Counted from the first letter of the stretch, positions 22,695 to 35,224 are shown. The stretch: 64,000 bases of DNA from Blattamonas nauphoetae (GCA_033064195.1 JARBJD010000116.1:62001-126000), one strand, 5' to 3'. Translations and numbers: made by a program. Notes: generated by a model not told the origin, from the sequence alone.

Positions 22695-22791
22695 ATGGTA
22701 CTTGTGAATGGACTTTCGATGAAGTTGAAAGAAATGGTCTAAATTTGGGAATCCAGTGAGAAGAGTTGATCCAGTCCGTAATTTTTCTTTT

Positions 22792-25700
22792 ATGCCACCA
22801 CAAATCCCCCTTGTGGTATGGCAACATGTACCTCCTAATTTTGTCACATGTGTTGCCATTATCCCGAAAGGACCGGAGATGATCACAGGAAGCTCGACAG
22901 GCATGGTCACACGATGGCGTCAGGATCTCTTCACTCCAGACTCGTCGAGCTTAAAGGCATCACAAGTATTTGTTCCAAGTACATGCTCTCCTTGCCTCTC
23001 ACTCTGCTTTTGTGAGAACCACGCCCGTTCTTTCATTGTTGCTGGTGTGAATTAGCCGTTGTTGTCACTCACTCTCTGTAGCCTTTGATAATCGCGATAT
23101 CTATATTTGGGATCTCTCTGATGGCTCTCTCTTCTCGTGTTTCCCATTCAACTGTCTATTTTTCACTTCTTTTCTTCATATATTCCGATTTCTGGGTTTT
23201 ACTTTCTGCCAGTCATGAAACCTCTTCATCTTTTGTCTCTCCCGACTGGAAATGTAGCTGTGAGTGGGCAGTCTAAGGATATCGTGATTTTCGACCCATT
23301 TTTCCAGAAAGTTGTTTGTATTTGCCAAGGTCACCAGAAACAAATCCGTTCGATGTGCCTCTCGAATCAAACGTCGACATGCGGTATCGAAGCGTTTTTC
23401 TCATTTCTGTCCAGAATTAGTTTCGTATGGGATTGATGGAACCATAATCTCTCACCCAATCGAGAGTCCCCTCCTCGCCGTTGAAGAGATGTTCCCTGTG
23501 CACTACCCAAACAGCATCTTTCCCATTCCCTTCGCAGATATCGAGGAATTCACCAACAATAAACTTATTCAAAAGAGTCAGGAACCGCCACGTGCTATAT
23601 CGACCACAACTCCAACTTCCATCCCCAGATCGACGTCGTTCAACCGAACAATCAGCTCGCAGCGCATAAACTCTGCCACAAACATGTCATCTCACCCATC
23701 ATACCTATCGTTCTACCCTCTTCCTCATTTATATGCTTTCTCCCTTCAAACACTCTTCCATCGCACATCGTCGTTCTCGCCCATGGGGAACGCCACATCA
23801 CCCACTCCACACAACGACCCCCACACGTCGTCCATCCCGCGGCCCTTCTCCGACTTCGACGGGCATCTGTTCTCGTCGCAGAGTGGACGGTATCTCCTTC
23901 TCGTCACGCGCAGGCTGGCAGTGATCTGCTCCGGCACGACGAACGCTGCACTCGCAAGCATTCCTTTCCCAACAAACGAAATCCTCGCACAGGCTGCTCA
24001 ATCCGCTGTTGTTCAGAACAGAAGCTACGAGAAATGGAGGAAAGCGAAGCTGAAAGGCAGAGAGTTCAAAGATGGCGATGCCCGCACCGACTTTCTGGAG
24101 ATGATGTCATTCCCAATCCCCTCCAAAGGCCCACTCACCAAATCCACCCCCAAACTCGACCCGAACGACGGATGGGCTGGCGGGGCGATCATCGGAAACG
24201 ACACTGTCATTCTGTGGACCCACCATCCGATCTTTTTTGTGTTCAATTTGGTGGAATCGCCTCAGCCGACGACGCCTGTTGCGGACGAGATTGTGATGGG
24301 GAACACGCACGACAGTTCGAGACGAGTGGCTTCGTCGGCGTTGACCATCGCTCTTCATCTTGTGGACTGCACTGTCCTCACCAAATACCCGCACTTTTAC
24401 AACAAAAACACGTCGCGATTTGGGTTTGGGTCGTTCACGTCGGAGACGCAGTATGAGCTGTGCTCACGACTCCCCATTGCCATGCTCCCAAACGGGCAGT
24501 TGTTCTATTTCTCGCCACATCCAGAGACACCCACTCTGCACACAGGGCAGTTCATGCGACGCGATGCCATCATCGAACCAGACTCGTCGCAGCCTCCCCC
24601 ACTCCATCCTCTTCTCCATTCGCAGTGCTACATCCCTCACGCACAATCAACATTTTCGTCGTCTTTCTCGTCGTGCTCTTCGAGTTGGAAGAGAGAATGC
24701 TATTTGGGGGAAGGGACGAAGTCAACTTCGCCGTATCAGCATCTCCATCACCACCCATCCATCCCATCCCTCTTCACTGTCGGTCTATCCACTCCCTCTC
24801 TCACATTCACTCCATTCCCTTCATACAAACACCAGCCGCTCCCTCCCCCTCCCAAACCACGAGTGATCGTCACATCCATCTTCATCCCACCAGCCTACCC
24901 ACACTTCATCTTCACAGGCGAGTACACACTCCCTTCAGCAAAGTCAGCACAGGAAGAGACGATTGAGGAGAACAGCGTGCTGATGCGGGTGTGGATCTAT
25001 CCTTTCAACGTGCTGGTCTTCACGTCTTCGGCTCATTCGTCGCCCATCACTTTCTTCTCGTCGCCATCGCTGGAAGACATCGAGGTCGAGATGTTCTCAG
25101 CGAAGGACGACGACACACGAGAGAGACTGCAGAAGAGACGGCAGCTTGTGCTTCACAACATTCTGAACACGCTTGTGGAGAACGAGGAGAAGAAAGACAT
25201 GTCCAAAGTGACCGACGTGGAGAACATGACCATCGACAGCACAATCAAAGACGACATCGACCTCCTGCCTCTCCTCTCAGCCGCCGAAATCGAGCTGCTG
25301 CGGCTGATGTCGACGTCGGAAAGTGTGAGTCTGAAGAAGCTCCTCAAACAAGTCCCAGCGAGTGTGCTGAAGACCATCGCAGCGCAGACAGACGAGCATC
25401 GAGATTTCACTGTCGACAACTCGGATTCCTTCAACACAGTCTTCACTGGGGAAGAGCCTGACGCGGATGTGTTCACTCTCTCGTCGATGGTCGCTTCAGT
25501 CAGCCAGGACAACACTGTATGCGTGTTCGACTTGACAACGTTCACAGTTCTCTTCATCATCCCCCCGCACTACCCCCTCCACCCCTCCGTCCCCTTCTCC
25601 ATCATGTCACTCGAGTGGAACGCTCTCGCACACATTCTGGTCATTAATTCCCATTCCACCGTCACAGACTCGCCTCTGCCCGTCCCATCCGCAGATTTTG

Positions 25701-28700
25701 GGGCTCCTCTGATGGCTTATCCGTCTCTCGTCCCTTCCGAGCCGCCAGCCGACATCAGCTCGCAGCTGTTCATCGACATCCCAACTCTCCTTCCACAGAC
25801 TTCGTCCAGCCATCGCTCTGTTTTGGTTGATGGCACTCTTCCTCTTTTCGACGATGCCATTTTCTTTGGGTCGGAGTCGTCTCCAGTTTTCCTGAATCAT
25901 TGTTCGACTCTCGCACCAACACACAACCACCACCCGCTCAGCCTGCTCGTCCCAAACACCATCTCAGCTCTCCCCAAATCGATTCTGAATTCACTTCCCT
26001 CATCGCAGTCTGTTTTTGTCGATCACGGATACACAATCTCTGACCATTTTGTGACCAAGCACAACCTGCCCCCGCTCCCCTTCTACGGCGACGCTGGGCT
26101 CAACCTCTCTCTCAAACTGATCTCGAGCATCGTGTCGTCGTTCTCGACGGAGTTCGACAAGCGGAACGAGAACGATGCTGCGTTCCACAACAACTACATG
26201 CCCCTCTCCACTTCGACACTCTCGGCACAGGACGGGGCGTATCTGTTTGCCGGCACTGTTCTGTCGAGCCCAATCACAACATCGTCGTCGGTCAACGAGG
26301 AGACGAAGCACACTCCGGTTTCATCTTTGTTCTTCAGCTCGCCAACAACAATCCCTCCCACAGCACCAAATGGTCTGCTCCATTCAACAGCGACTCTCAC
26401 CTCCACTTCTCCCTCGTCTGTCAATGTTAGTGATGTCTTCATCGCTCCGAGGCCACGTGTCGGGGAGAGCTCCCTTCCAGAGATCACAGTCTCACCCACA
26501 ATCTCACCCTCCACCCCAGTCAGCCCTTCGGTCTCTCCCGTCATCACTCCACACATGAACCAGTCAACAAGCGACACGGCAGACACAACCACTCTGATCG
26601 ATCTCCAAACTGGAATGATGATCCAACAGGGACCAACCCGCACCATCAGACGGGTGCTGGATGCTCTGACAGCTGCGAGTTCTCTGAGCGACACCGACAT
26701 CCGGTCACAGCAGCATCAATACACCACATTCTCAGACCCCACTCAGGACTCTCTCTTCCGCATCAACTCAGCCACCTCGTTTCCGTTCACAGCGGAGTCG
26801 GAGAAGGCACTCAGTGACAACCCGAACTTGGTGAATGTGATCTCGCAGGCGAAGGACCAGCCGAATGGACAGGCACTCAGTCGGTTGGTGTCGTTCAGAA
26901 AACATGAAATCTTCCCGCTCACTCACGACGACCTACCAATTGTGGATCACATTCTGAAGAAAGGGTTTGTGCACTTCAACCCGCCGGAACACAACGATGA
27001 GACTGCTGGTCTGAACAGCGATGCGCTCTCTATCTTCTTCCAGCCACTCCATCACATCGAGAAGCTCACAAACGACCAGAAGGAAGTCAAGTTCCACGAA
27101 TACTTCCTGAAATCCATTCTCAAACATCAGCAACACACTGACCTTCGCCATCCACGCACGTTTTTGGTCGTCCGCTCCAATCAGACCACGTTCTCCACGT
27201 TTCTCTGCCTCTCTGTCTCCAGACTCCCTCCCATCCGAAGAATCTCAAACCCGTCCTATCTTTCTCAGAAGGCCAAGCCGAACTCCACGTTCTATCACGT
27301 GTTCCAATCACAGCATGCCTCGCCCAACCTCAGAAAAGTGTCGCTTGGTCTACCTCACTCAACTTCCGCTCCGCTTCCCGATGAGTCCAAGATGCTGCAC
27401 AAACACTGGAACACCCACAACATCCTCCCCATCCCGAAGACAGTCCCGTTCGAACTGTTCCACTACGTTCTCCCAGCCTTCTCCTTCAGCGACCGATCCA
27501 GCCTGCCCACACTCACCCTCTCCGTCGAGTCCATGTTGAGCACAGTCGCCGACAGCATCTCTCTCTCGCACGGCGGACACCGCATCTCGATTGGGCTCAA
27601 CCATCTCGAGAATGTGCATTGTGGGCATCCGGATGGGTCGCCGTTCTTGTTTGCGCCGAGTCTGGCCTCGTTTGAGACGCAGCTGAAGATGGCATCAACG
27701 ACGATGCTGGACGAGGGCGAGACGATGGCGTGTATTCTTCTTTCGCTTGTTCCGCTGCTTCTTCCATTCGGGCTGTCGGAAGAACAGGACAAGCAACTTC
27801 TTCATTTTCTGAATCTCCCCAATCCACCGCTGATCCAGCACGGGTTCATCCTCTCCCCTCCCTCCGCCCACTCCATCACGCTGACCCTCCCCTCTTCCTC
27901 GTTCGGTGTTCACGCCTACACACACGCCAGCACGCTCTCCTCCATCCTCTTCTTCACCGTCCTTTCCCTTCTGTATGTTTTAAAGATTGCACGGCAGTTT
28001 GTCGACCCTGATCTGAAAAGCGAGTGGAAGACGTTCATGCAGAACGAGGCGACAGCTGTGGCAGAGCTGGTCAAGTCGTCCGCTCGATTTTCGAATGTTC
28101 GGATGAGCTGGACCGCACTTGACGAGCTGCTCGTCCCGCCGTCGATTTCATACCTCTGCACGCTCATCCCGTCCATCCACCACACACACCGCTATTCTGT
28201 TGTGAACCCCGTCGCACGCAACACGTTCACTGTGTCTCACGCTCTGAACTTTGCGTTGTCTGTTCTGCTTCAGATCCTGCTCACGGGAATGGGAAAGCCA
28301 ACGACACATCGTCTCGCTGACACGTGCAACATGCTGCTGACGAGGGAGACAGGACAGCAGAAAGGAGTGTCGCTCACGAAGAGCAAGATGAAGGACGACG
28401 ACGAGACAATTGTGACGCTGACCACAGATTTGGACATGATTGCGCCGTTTGTTGTCAATCTGCTGGCAAAGATGGACAGCACAGTCATCTCTCCTGGCTT
28501 GATCCAACGGCTGACAATGACACTTCGGAAGAGTGTGTACCGAATCTCCAAAATGAAGGAGATGGAACGAGAGGAGGCCGACGAGGACGGTCCGAGCGAG
28601 GACGAGGAAGCGGCTGGGATTATGTCGCTGGCTCTGTTGAAAGATGGGATCAGTGTGTTCCTTCCTTATCTGGAGGATCTGGCGAAGATGATCAAGCGTC

Positions 28701-29584
28701 TTCTCCATCTCTCGCTCGACACGTGCATCGTCTTCTCGTACAATCACGACCAGTCGTCTCAGATGACCGAGACTGACTCGCCCATCTCGTTCTCAAACAA
28801 TCCGTCGCTCGCGTCGATCGCTGCCACACAAACATTGATTGCTCTCGGACACACTTCGCCTCATCTCTTCCTCGCCACATTTCTCTCGTTTTTGGGCGAC
28901 GTGAACCGACACGACGAAGCCATCCTTCGTCAACTGACGCTTGTGCTTGTGGAGTGGTTCAAAGGGTTTACAGTGGCAGTGTCTTTCATCAGCGAGCTCC
29001 CCACCCTCTTCAGCATAGTCTGCACGCTTTGGGTGAGCCACTCGTCACTCCCCACTCGCCCGCACTCCAAACTCTTCTCCCCAATTGGACAACAGCCCGA
29101 CGTGGCTGATTCGTTGACCGTGCTGATTCAGCTGCTTCGGTCGAAATATCCGATGACAGCCTTCTGCGAATCAACACAGCAGCTCGCAGCGGGTCTTCAC
29201 GACGGCACGATTCAAGTGTGGACGCTGACGAAGACCCAATCCGAGCGAGTGCTCACCGCATCGTCGTCTCCGATTGAGAGTTTATGTTTTTCGGAGGATG
29301 GGCAGCATCTGGCGTCGTATGCGTCGGGGGAGAACGCGGTGAGGGTGTGGATGGTCAAGAGGAACACGTTTTTGGGGAAGTTGAGGGGAACGCACTCGAG
29401 ACAGGTGTATACAATCAAAGGGATGAAGGAGGAGAAGGTGGCACAGTTTAGGAAGTCGTCGCTTGTTTGGATTGAGCGGACGATTCGACTGTTCAGGGCT
29501 CAGGCGCTGTTTGGAGACATGGGAGCTGGGGACGGAACCCTGACTCATCACAAGGATAACATATATTCGATTGTTCTTGATTAG
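22792..29584 (+). CDS. Giant WD-repeat protein, WDR7/rabconnectin-3-beta-like
   Basis: WDR7 (rabconnectin-3 beta) pairs with DMXL proteins to assemble or acidify V-ATPase compartments. The start MPPQIPLVVWQHVPP resembles the WDR7 N-terminus (LPIVLWGRKAP). Early WD blades include ITGSSTGMVTRWRQD, AFDNRDIYIWDLSDGS and GNVAVSGQSKDIVIFDP. Three short introns join these, one being only 31 nt (23384-23414). From 23415 one uninterrupted exon runs to 29584. It has VILWTHHPIFFVFNL, very long Ser/Pro/Thr-rich insertions, a central helical region, and a C-terminal WD pair: AAGLHDGTIQVWTL and FSEDGQHLASYASGENAVRV. The order (N-terminal propeller, helical middle, last blades at the very end) is that of WDR7, but the 2,200 residues exceed its usual 1,490. 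Subfamily is inferred; the WD nature is clear. Confidence 0.65.
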
Positions 29585-29709
29585 TTGTTTTAGAGAGAGA
29601 TTTTGTGTACAATGATCTCAAAGCAGACAAGAGATGGTTTCAGTGTGACAGTTGTGATCGACACACCACATTTCTTCTTAAGCTTAGAACTGTCTTCAAT
29701 GACTGTTGA

Positions 29710-29931
29710 ATGACGAGCCAAAACAAGTTACCGAACAGAAATGATCTTTGGGGGATCGAGACGGACGAAATTGAAGCAGAGATTGAAAGAATCACATTCA
29801 TTCTTTCAGACTCGGATTTCTTGACTTTGATGAAAGATCTTTCTCTTGATATCGACATCTCGGCATTAAAAAGAGAAAAAGATCTTCTTGAGGAAGAATT
29901 TACCTCTCGTCAACTCCGTATGACTGATTAA
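29710..29931 (+). CDS. Small coiled-coil hypothetical protein (73 residues)
   Basis: ATG at 29710 to TAA at 29929-29931. The product is acidic and helical, with DLWGIETDEIEAEIERITFI and LSLDIDISALKREKDLLEEE, a plausible amphipathic or coiled-coil pair. I recognise no family. It lies 125 bp after the WDR7-like stop on the same strand and 190 bp before the tubulin-ligase-like gene. It may be a complete small gene or the first exon of a longer one; no good donor precedes the stop. Small ciliary adaptor proteins look like this, but that is only a guess. Confidence 0.4.
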   Translation: MTSQNKLPNRNDLWGIETDEIEAEIERITFILSDSDFLTLMKDLSLDIDISALKREKDLLEEEFTSRQLRMTD

Positions 29932-30124
29932 ATTGATATTTTTCATGTGCTTTATCTTTTGACATTACATTCAAATTATCAAAGGGAAATCCAAATCACT
30001 TCAGTATTTTGTTCATTATTCACTATTGTTGCGTATTTCTGATTCATTTCGACCTTGTAGGCAAATCTCCTCAGAAACCATCACTTAATTCAACACAACC
30101 GCTTTTTCTCCCTTCACAAGCTCG

Positions 30125-33100
30125 ATGTTTGAATTCTCAGCAACGCTTTCACAATATCTGATATATTTACTTGATCTTTCTTCTTTTGTTGGGTCTTTTC
30201 TCATCTATTTTCTTTTTTCGTCAACCAAAACTCAATCGTCCATTTTCTTAACAGTATCGAATCCTAGACTGAGGCATTCCACATCATCTGTTTCAGTTAT
30301 AGCATCAATTCCAATAGTGTCAACGGAATCTGTCCAGGAGGCCTATAAACCAAGGATAATTCGCAAGCGAACTTCGCGTTCAACATCCTCTCTCTCGTCG
30401 AATCGCCCTTCCTTATCAATCTCTCACAAGCAGCCAAAGAAAGCAGCTGTCCCATCACGGAGAGTTATTCTTTCGGAAAAGTCAACAAAAGGACACCAGC
30501 CCAAACAAGACCATCCTCCTCAGAATCAGACAAAGAAACGGCTGCCACAAGTGAAGTCACCAACAGAGGTTCCGAAGATGAAAGACTGCGATGAAGGGCC
30601 TCTCAATCCTCGCCCTCTCGTTGTCCTTCCGACCCAAACAGAGAAACAGGAAGAAGCGAATGCTCAAATAGAACATCACTCTCGTCCTGACACGAACGAT
30701 GACGCGAAGAGAGAGGAGCGGATGGTGGATGATGAGGCAAAACCTGAAGTTGACGAGATTGGGGAAGATGTGAGCATCGAGAAGGCCGCATTTGAGATGG
30801 TGGGGGATCAAGTGGAACACACTGAGCCAGATGAACACATCGCGAACAGTGGCAAGATCGAAGAGAAAGAGCCGGACACGATCTGTTTCGAAAAAGAGTC
30901 ACTGCGTGAATGTTCTGATCCACAGCAGACAGAACGCAACACTCCCGCTGTGGAAGGTCACACATCACCAAAGGAAGGCCACACAAACGAGAGAACAACG
31001 AAGGGCGCCGACCATTGGCCAATCATCGCTCATCCCGAGCCATCCAAACAACACGAGCGCGCTCCATCGCCGGGAATCTCTCCACTCCCCATCATCCAAA
31101 CAGTGTCTCCCTCTCTCCCACCACAGACACCATCACCACTGCAATCTCGTCGATCGTCTCTCCCCTCTCCGCCTCCATCCCTCCAACCAACATCCATCCC
31201 CTCCTTCTCTCCTCCCCCCTTCCCGTTTGTCCCACGTTCTTTCGAGTCGATGGCCTCGCTCTTCCCAACATCGTCGTCGTCGCTCCCACCGTCTTCTGTG
31301 ATGACCTTCCTCCCTCCACACTCCTACGCCCAGTCCTTCCTACTTCATCTCCTCTCTCTCCCACCGCCTTCTCCACTCTCCCCTGCCATCCTCTTCGTTC
31401 CAAAGACAACCTCGTTTATTGCCAACGCGTCGTCTTCTTCCCCATCTCTCGTTCTGTCAGCGCGTGTCCTTCATCTCTCGTCTGGAAAGGGAGATCTGCA
31501 ACCAGTGTTCATCTCCGCTTGTCAGATCCTCTCGCAGCGAGCCGAGAAGAACGCAGGAATCCTCGCCCGATGGAAGATGGCTCGAGAAAAGCAAAGGAAG
31601 GAGATGGACGAGTCAGGCACATCTTCAGACAGCCTTTCCTCGTCCTTCGCTGATGCTGATGCCCTCTTGGCTGACCTTGTCCTTCCGTTCGTTCTCGTCG
31701 ATGGAGATGCAGACGTGTCTGTCTCGTCGTGGACGGGGTCAGTGCCTCGATTTGGGTTTGACGTGTGGTGGAGCTGGGCTCGCGACTACCTCCCGTCGTC
31801 GGGTGAGTGTGAGGGAACAAGCGGTGTGACTGTTGGGTTTGCGAGCGAGAAGAAAGGCAGAGGAGGAAATCAGAGTACCTCTGAGCAGGTCTCCGTGAAG
31901 TCTCTTTCTCGTCTCGTCTGCTCGTCCACTCTTTGCCCTCCACCTCCGCCGCTCCTCTGCCAGTTCATCAACCACTTTCCAGACGCCAGAGAACTCACTC
32001 GGAAAGATCGGCTGGTCCGACTCGCTCGGAAGCACAAGAAATTGGATGGTCTGCTTCTTTTCTTTCGTCATCTTCATTTCTGAACTTAGCTCTCATTCCA
32101 ACCACCTTCATCCTTCCAACCGAGTTCAAGATGTTTCTCTCGCACTTCTCGTCTGAGCCTCTTCCCACAGCCGAATCGTCTTTTGCGTCCTTCCTCAACG
32201 AGATGCACCACAAGTCCTCGCTCCCTCCGTCCTCCCACGTCGCGTACAAAACAGCAGTCCGAACAGGACGAGCAGCAGCGTCAGAGCTCCGCGTGCAGGA
32301 GATGATGGGAGAGATGTGGATGTACAAAGTGTGCTTCACATCATTCGACATCTTGTCCTCTTTTCTCTTCTTCCATCAGCCCTCTGCTTTGTCGCGTGGC
32401 CGCGGAATCTGTTTGATCTCCCACCCTCTCCAACTCCCTCTCCACTCGTCGGGAATTGTCCAGCGTTTCGTCGCCTCGCCTCTGCTCTGCGCTGGGTTCA
32501 AGTTCGATCTTCGGATGTACGCTCTGCTGATCAGAAAAGATGGTCCGACTTTTCATTTCTGATGCCTTTCTCTCTGCAGCGAGTGCTCCTCTTGAATGTC
32601 TTGTCTATCGAGACGGGTTTGTTCGACTGTGCACTTCCCCGTATTCTCTCCAACCGCCTCCCACGGACGACTCCTCCAAGCACTCATCGCCTGCACTGAA
32701 CCCGAACACGACGCCTCTCCTTCCCTCGCTCCCTCCGCCTCTCACGTCTGTCTGGTTCCGTCAGACTCATCTCACAAACTCGTCCATCCAATCGTCGTTC
32801 GATCTTCCATCGAACTTCCCGCGTGATCCACGAGGGGATGGGCACAGCAAGCTGTCGCTTCTCTCGTTCGCCAGCATGCTCCCAACACTCGGCCTCTCCT
32901 TCTTCTCGCCTGACAACACTGAACACCCAGTGACTGCATCGTTCTCTGATCTGTGGAGAGAGATTGTGGCCTCACTGACGACCCTCTTCTCGTCAAGCTC
33001 GTCGCTCCTCACCACTCCCAACACATTCGAACTGTTTGGTGTCGATCTCCTCCTCGACGAGTCCCTGCTGGCGTGGGTGGTGGAAGTGAACTCGTCGCCC

Positions 33101-33340
33101 TCCCTCAAAATCGAGAGTGACTTGGACTCGGTTGTGAAGGGCGAGTTGGTTGCTGATGTGTTGGCCGCACTTCCGCAGTTCAACATCAATCGGAGAGACC
33201 TCGTTCGGATTCTGAGTGGCGAGAGGGAGGGGATTGGAGTGAAGACGAAGAAGGATTTTGATGACTATGCCAAGCGATGCATCCAGGAGCTCCCACCCAA
33301 AGGGGCAGATCTGTCGAAGTGGGAGGTTCTCCAACTCTGA
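30125..33340 (+). CDS. Tubulin-tyrosine-ligase-like protein (TTLL family)
   Basis: TTLL enzymes are ATP-grasp ligases that add glutamate, glycine or tyrosine to tubulin tails. The first 600 residues are a Pro/Ser/Glu-rich extension of low complexity. The catalytic core then reads LCQFINHFPDARELTRKDRL, and PTTFILPTEF. A short intron (32049-32089, 41 nt) splits these. KPSALSRGRGICLI spans a second intron and is the classic nucleotide-binding loop. GFKFDLRMYALL and YRDGFVRLC span a third. FELFGVDLLLDE and VVEVNSSPSL complete the active site, where the Glu and Asn of EVN bind metal. The product type (glutamylase or glycylase) cannot be read from the sequence. The N-terminal start is uncertain: the hydrophobic first 45 residues may hide an intron. 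The last 314 bp are duplicated at 35395-35708. Confidence 0.85.
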
Positions 33341-33344
33341 CGAG
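33031..33344 (+). repeat. 314-bp duplicated segment, copy 1 (within TTLL 3' end)
   Basis: From ACTGTTTGGTGTCG to CTCTGACGAG this segment matches 35395-35708 base for base except one A/G difference, a synonymous lysine codon (AAA here, AAG there). It covers the last 103 codons of the TTLL gene, the stop codon and four bases beyond. Flanking bases differ on both sides. This copy is in its proper gene context, so it is probably the source. Confidence 0.95.
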
Positions 33345-33360
33345 TGTCCCATCAAATCAA

Positions 33361-33480
33361 CCCATGTCTGAGACCAAAGGCTGCGAAACGACAAAAGCGT
33401 ATACTTTGGAAGATGATTTGCTGCGAACTCGATCAGACGGCACAACCTGCTGGGCACGAACCTTCCAGAACAGGAATAGA
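33361..33480 (+). pseudogene. Decayed 3' tail of the 34106-35224 gene family
   Basis: Bases 33381-33480 line up without gaps, at a constant offset of 1700, with 35081-35180 in the 3' end of the intact family gene. In that frame the text reads LRNDKSVYFGR, stop, then SIRRHNLLGTNLPEQE, stop. The intact gene has LQNDKTEDEGG and SIKWNNLLGMN there. An in-frame TGA and the absence of the upstream 300 codons mark it as a relic. It follows the TTLL stop by about 20 bp. From 33481 to 34105 I see no gene. Confidence 0.7.
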
Positions 33481-34105
33481 AACAGACTGGAACCAGCGAC
33501 CATTTCGACCTGTTTCTGGCTTCTTTTGGACAACAAACACTGTTTGCGTGTGATCTTTGTAGGCTCTGGCATCACCTCATGGTTCCTTTTGCCCGAACGG
33601 TTTGGATTCTGTCATACCCGTCTCCCTCGATGGTCGCCACTCACTCCTTCGCAACCACTCTCTCACTCTCGCACTGGTCCTTTCTGGAAGGCAATACGTC
33701 GATCGATGCCCTGTCACAATTTGTGGGAGTTTGTGTTTCCGTGATTGTTCTCTCAAACGATTCGATCTCCATCGCCCCACACTCTCCTTCGTCATATTGT
33801 GCGCACCAACTGAGCGGAATTCGTGTGAATCTGAAGATGACCACCACAATCAGCGGAAATTGTCTTCTTTTTCGTCTCAGAATTGTTTGTGGAAGCCAAG
33901 CGGCTCAAAATGATGCTGCAGAACGATTGTTGTTTGGATAGTTGTCAGTTGAAGTCACCAGCTGCCCTTTATCTTCACCATTCCTCACTGTTTGAGACAA
34001 TGTCATCTTTTTTATTCATTTAACATCACGTCTTTGATTTCACACAGATTATTTCACTCATATTTCTGACCCATAACGAGTGATTGATAATCAGAATCCA
34101 AAAGA

Positions 34106-35224
34106 ATGACGACTTTAGACACGAAGCAATCCTCATCCACTGATTGTCCTTGTCGTGGTATCTCTTTCCACGACTTTTCATGTTCTTCAGAATGTTCTCC
34201 TTTCCTGAATTGGAACGAAGAAGACATTGAAACTGAAGACAAACAGGCTGTTGTTTTTCGGTCTCTCGTTGCCACTGTGAAGTCCCAGCCTGCTCTTGAT
34301 GCCTCTCTGGAAGCTAAAGCAGTGAAATTTCTCGAATCTGTGGCTCATGTGAATAGAAGATCAGCTGATGATTTTCTCAACAACTTTGTATTATTCCCTG
34401 GTGACTCTCTGACAGTGTTCGTGCAGTCCATTGTGGTACTCATTTCCTCAGCCAGTCAGGTCATCGCCACTGCTACAATGGAGATGCTCGAACATCTGAT
34501 CAGTTCCTGTTCAGTTAAAGTCTGCCTTGCCCTCGTCAAAGCTGATATGATCCCTCAACTCATCATCTCTCTCAATCTACAATCTCTTTCAGTCGCTGAA
34601 GCAGTCGATATCCACACATGTCTCTTGTCAACCATCCAGTATTCTTTCTGGCTCACAACTCTTGGTGCTCTCGCGCTACTCGGAATTGAAGATCGGAAAG
34701 AACAACTGGCTGTTAACAAGACGATTTTTCAGCAAATTCTCACTCCTTCAGAGAAGTATATCTGCCATTTGTGTGCAAGCCGCTACTCGATTGTTCATGG
34801 CGACTTTTTGACCCGCTTCTTGCTCCTTCTTGCTCAAATCCTCCGAATATCTCCTTCGCATCAACCAACAATGGATTTTGTTCTTCATCTGCCAGTCGTT
34901 CTCACGATCCCAAGTTGTCTCATATTCATCGAAAATGATCGCACAATCTGGACTTTTCTGTATGAAATGATCGATACCCAGCAGAGATGGAACAAACAAG
35001 GTGGAGAAGTGCGGCAGATGTGGAAGACAGTGAATCGAATGTTGCGAATGGAGGGAATCGAAGATGTGATCGAGAAGAAGCTACAAAACGACAAAACCGA
35101 AGACGAAGGAGGAACTATTGTTGTCAGATCGATCAAATGGAACAACCTTCTGGGCATGAACATTCAGAAGCAGAAATGGGAGGAAATGCTTGAAAACTTG
35201 GAGCGTACCCGAGCTCTTATTTGA
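34106..35224 (+). CDS. Member of a lineage-specific helical-repeat family, function unknown
   Basis: A 372-residue single-exon gene. It starts MTTLDTKQSSSTD, then SPFLNWNEEDIETEDKQAVV, ALDASLEAKAVKFLESV and QSIVVLISSASQVIATATM. It ends SIKWNNLLGMNIQKQKW. The spacing of hydrophobic helices suggests an armadillo/HEAT-like alpha solenoid. From memory this matches a very large paralogous family of the oxymonad Blattamonas nauphoetae that begins with PFLNW and ends near NLxGMN; I could not check this. There is no signal peptide, membrane segment or catalytic motif. Neighbours are a decayed tail of the same family upstream and the copied TTLL fragment downstream, so this 2-kb patch has been rearranged recently. 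Confidence 0.7.
   Translation: MTTLDTKQSSSTDCPCRGISFHDFSCSSECSPFLNWNEEDIETEDKQAVVFRSLVATVKSQPALDASLEAKAVKFLESVAHVNRRSADDFLNNFVLFPGDSLTVFVQSIVVLISSASQVIATATMEMLEHLISSCSVKVCLALVKADMIPQLIISLNLQSLSVAEAVDIHTCLLSTIQYSFWLTTLGALALLGIEDRKEQLAVNKTIFQQILTPSEKYICHLCASRYSIVHGDFLTRFLLLLAQILRISPSHQPTMDFVLHLPVVLTIPSCLIFIENDRTIWTFLYEMIDTQQRWNKQGGEVRQMWKTVNRMLRMEGIEDVIEKKLQNDKTEDEGGTIVVRSIKWNNLLGMNIQKQKWEEMLENLERTRALI

Noticed and set aside
30125-30260. A membrane segment at the N-terminus of the tubulin-ligase-like protein
   Set aside because: The hydrophobic text ends at a pyrimidine-rich TTCTTAACAG acceptor, so it is more likely an intron or untranslated sequence than a true helix.
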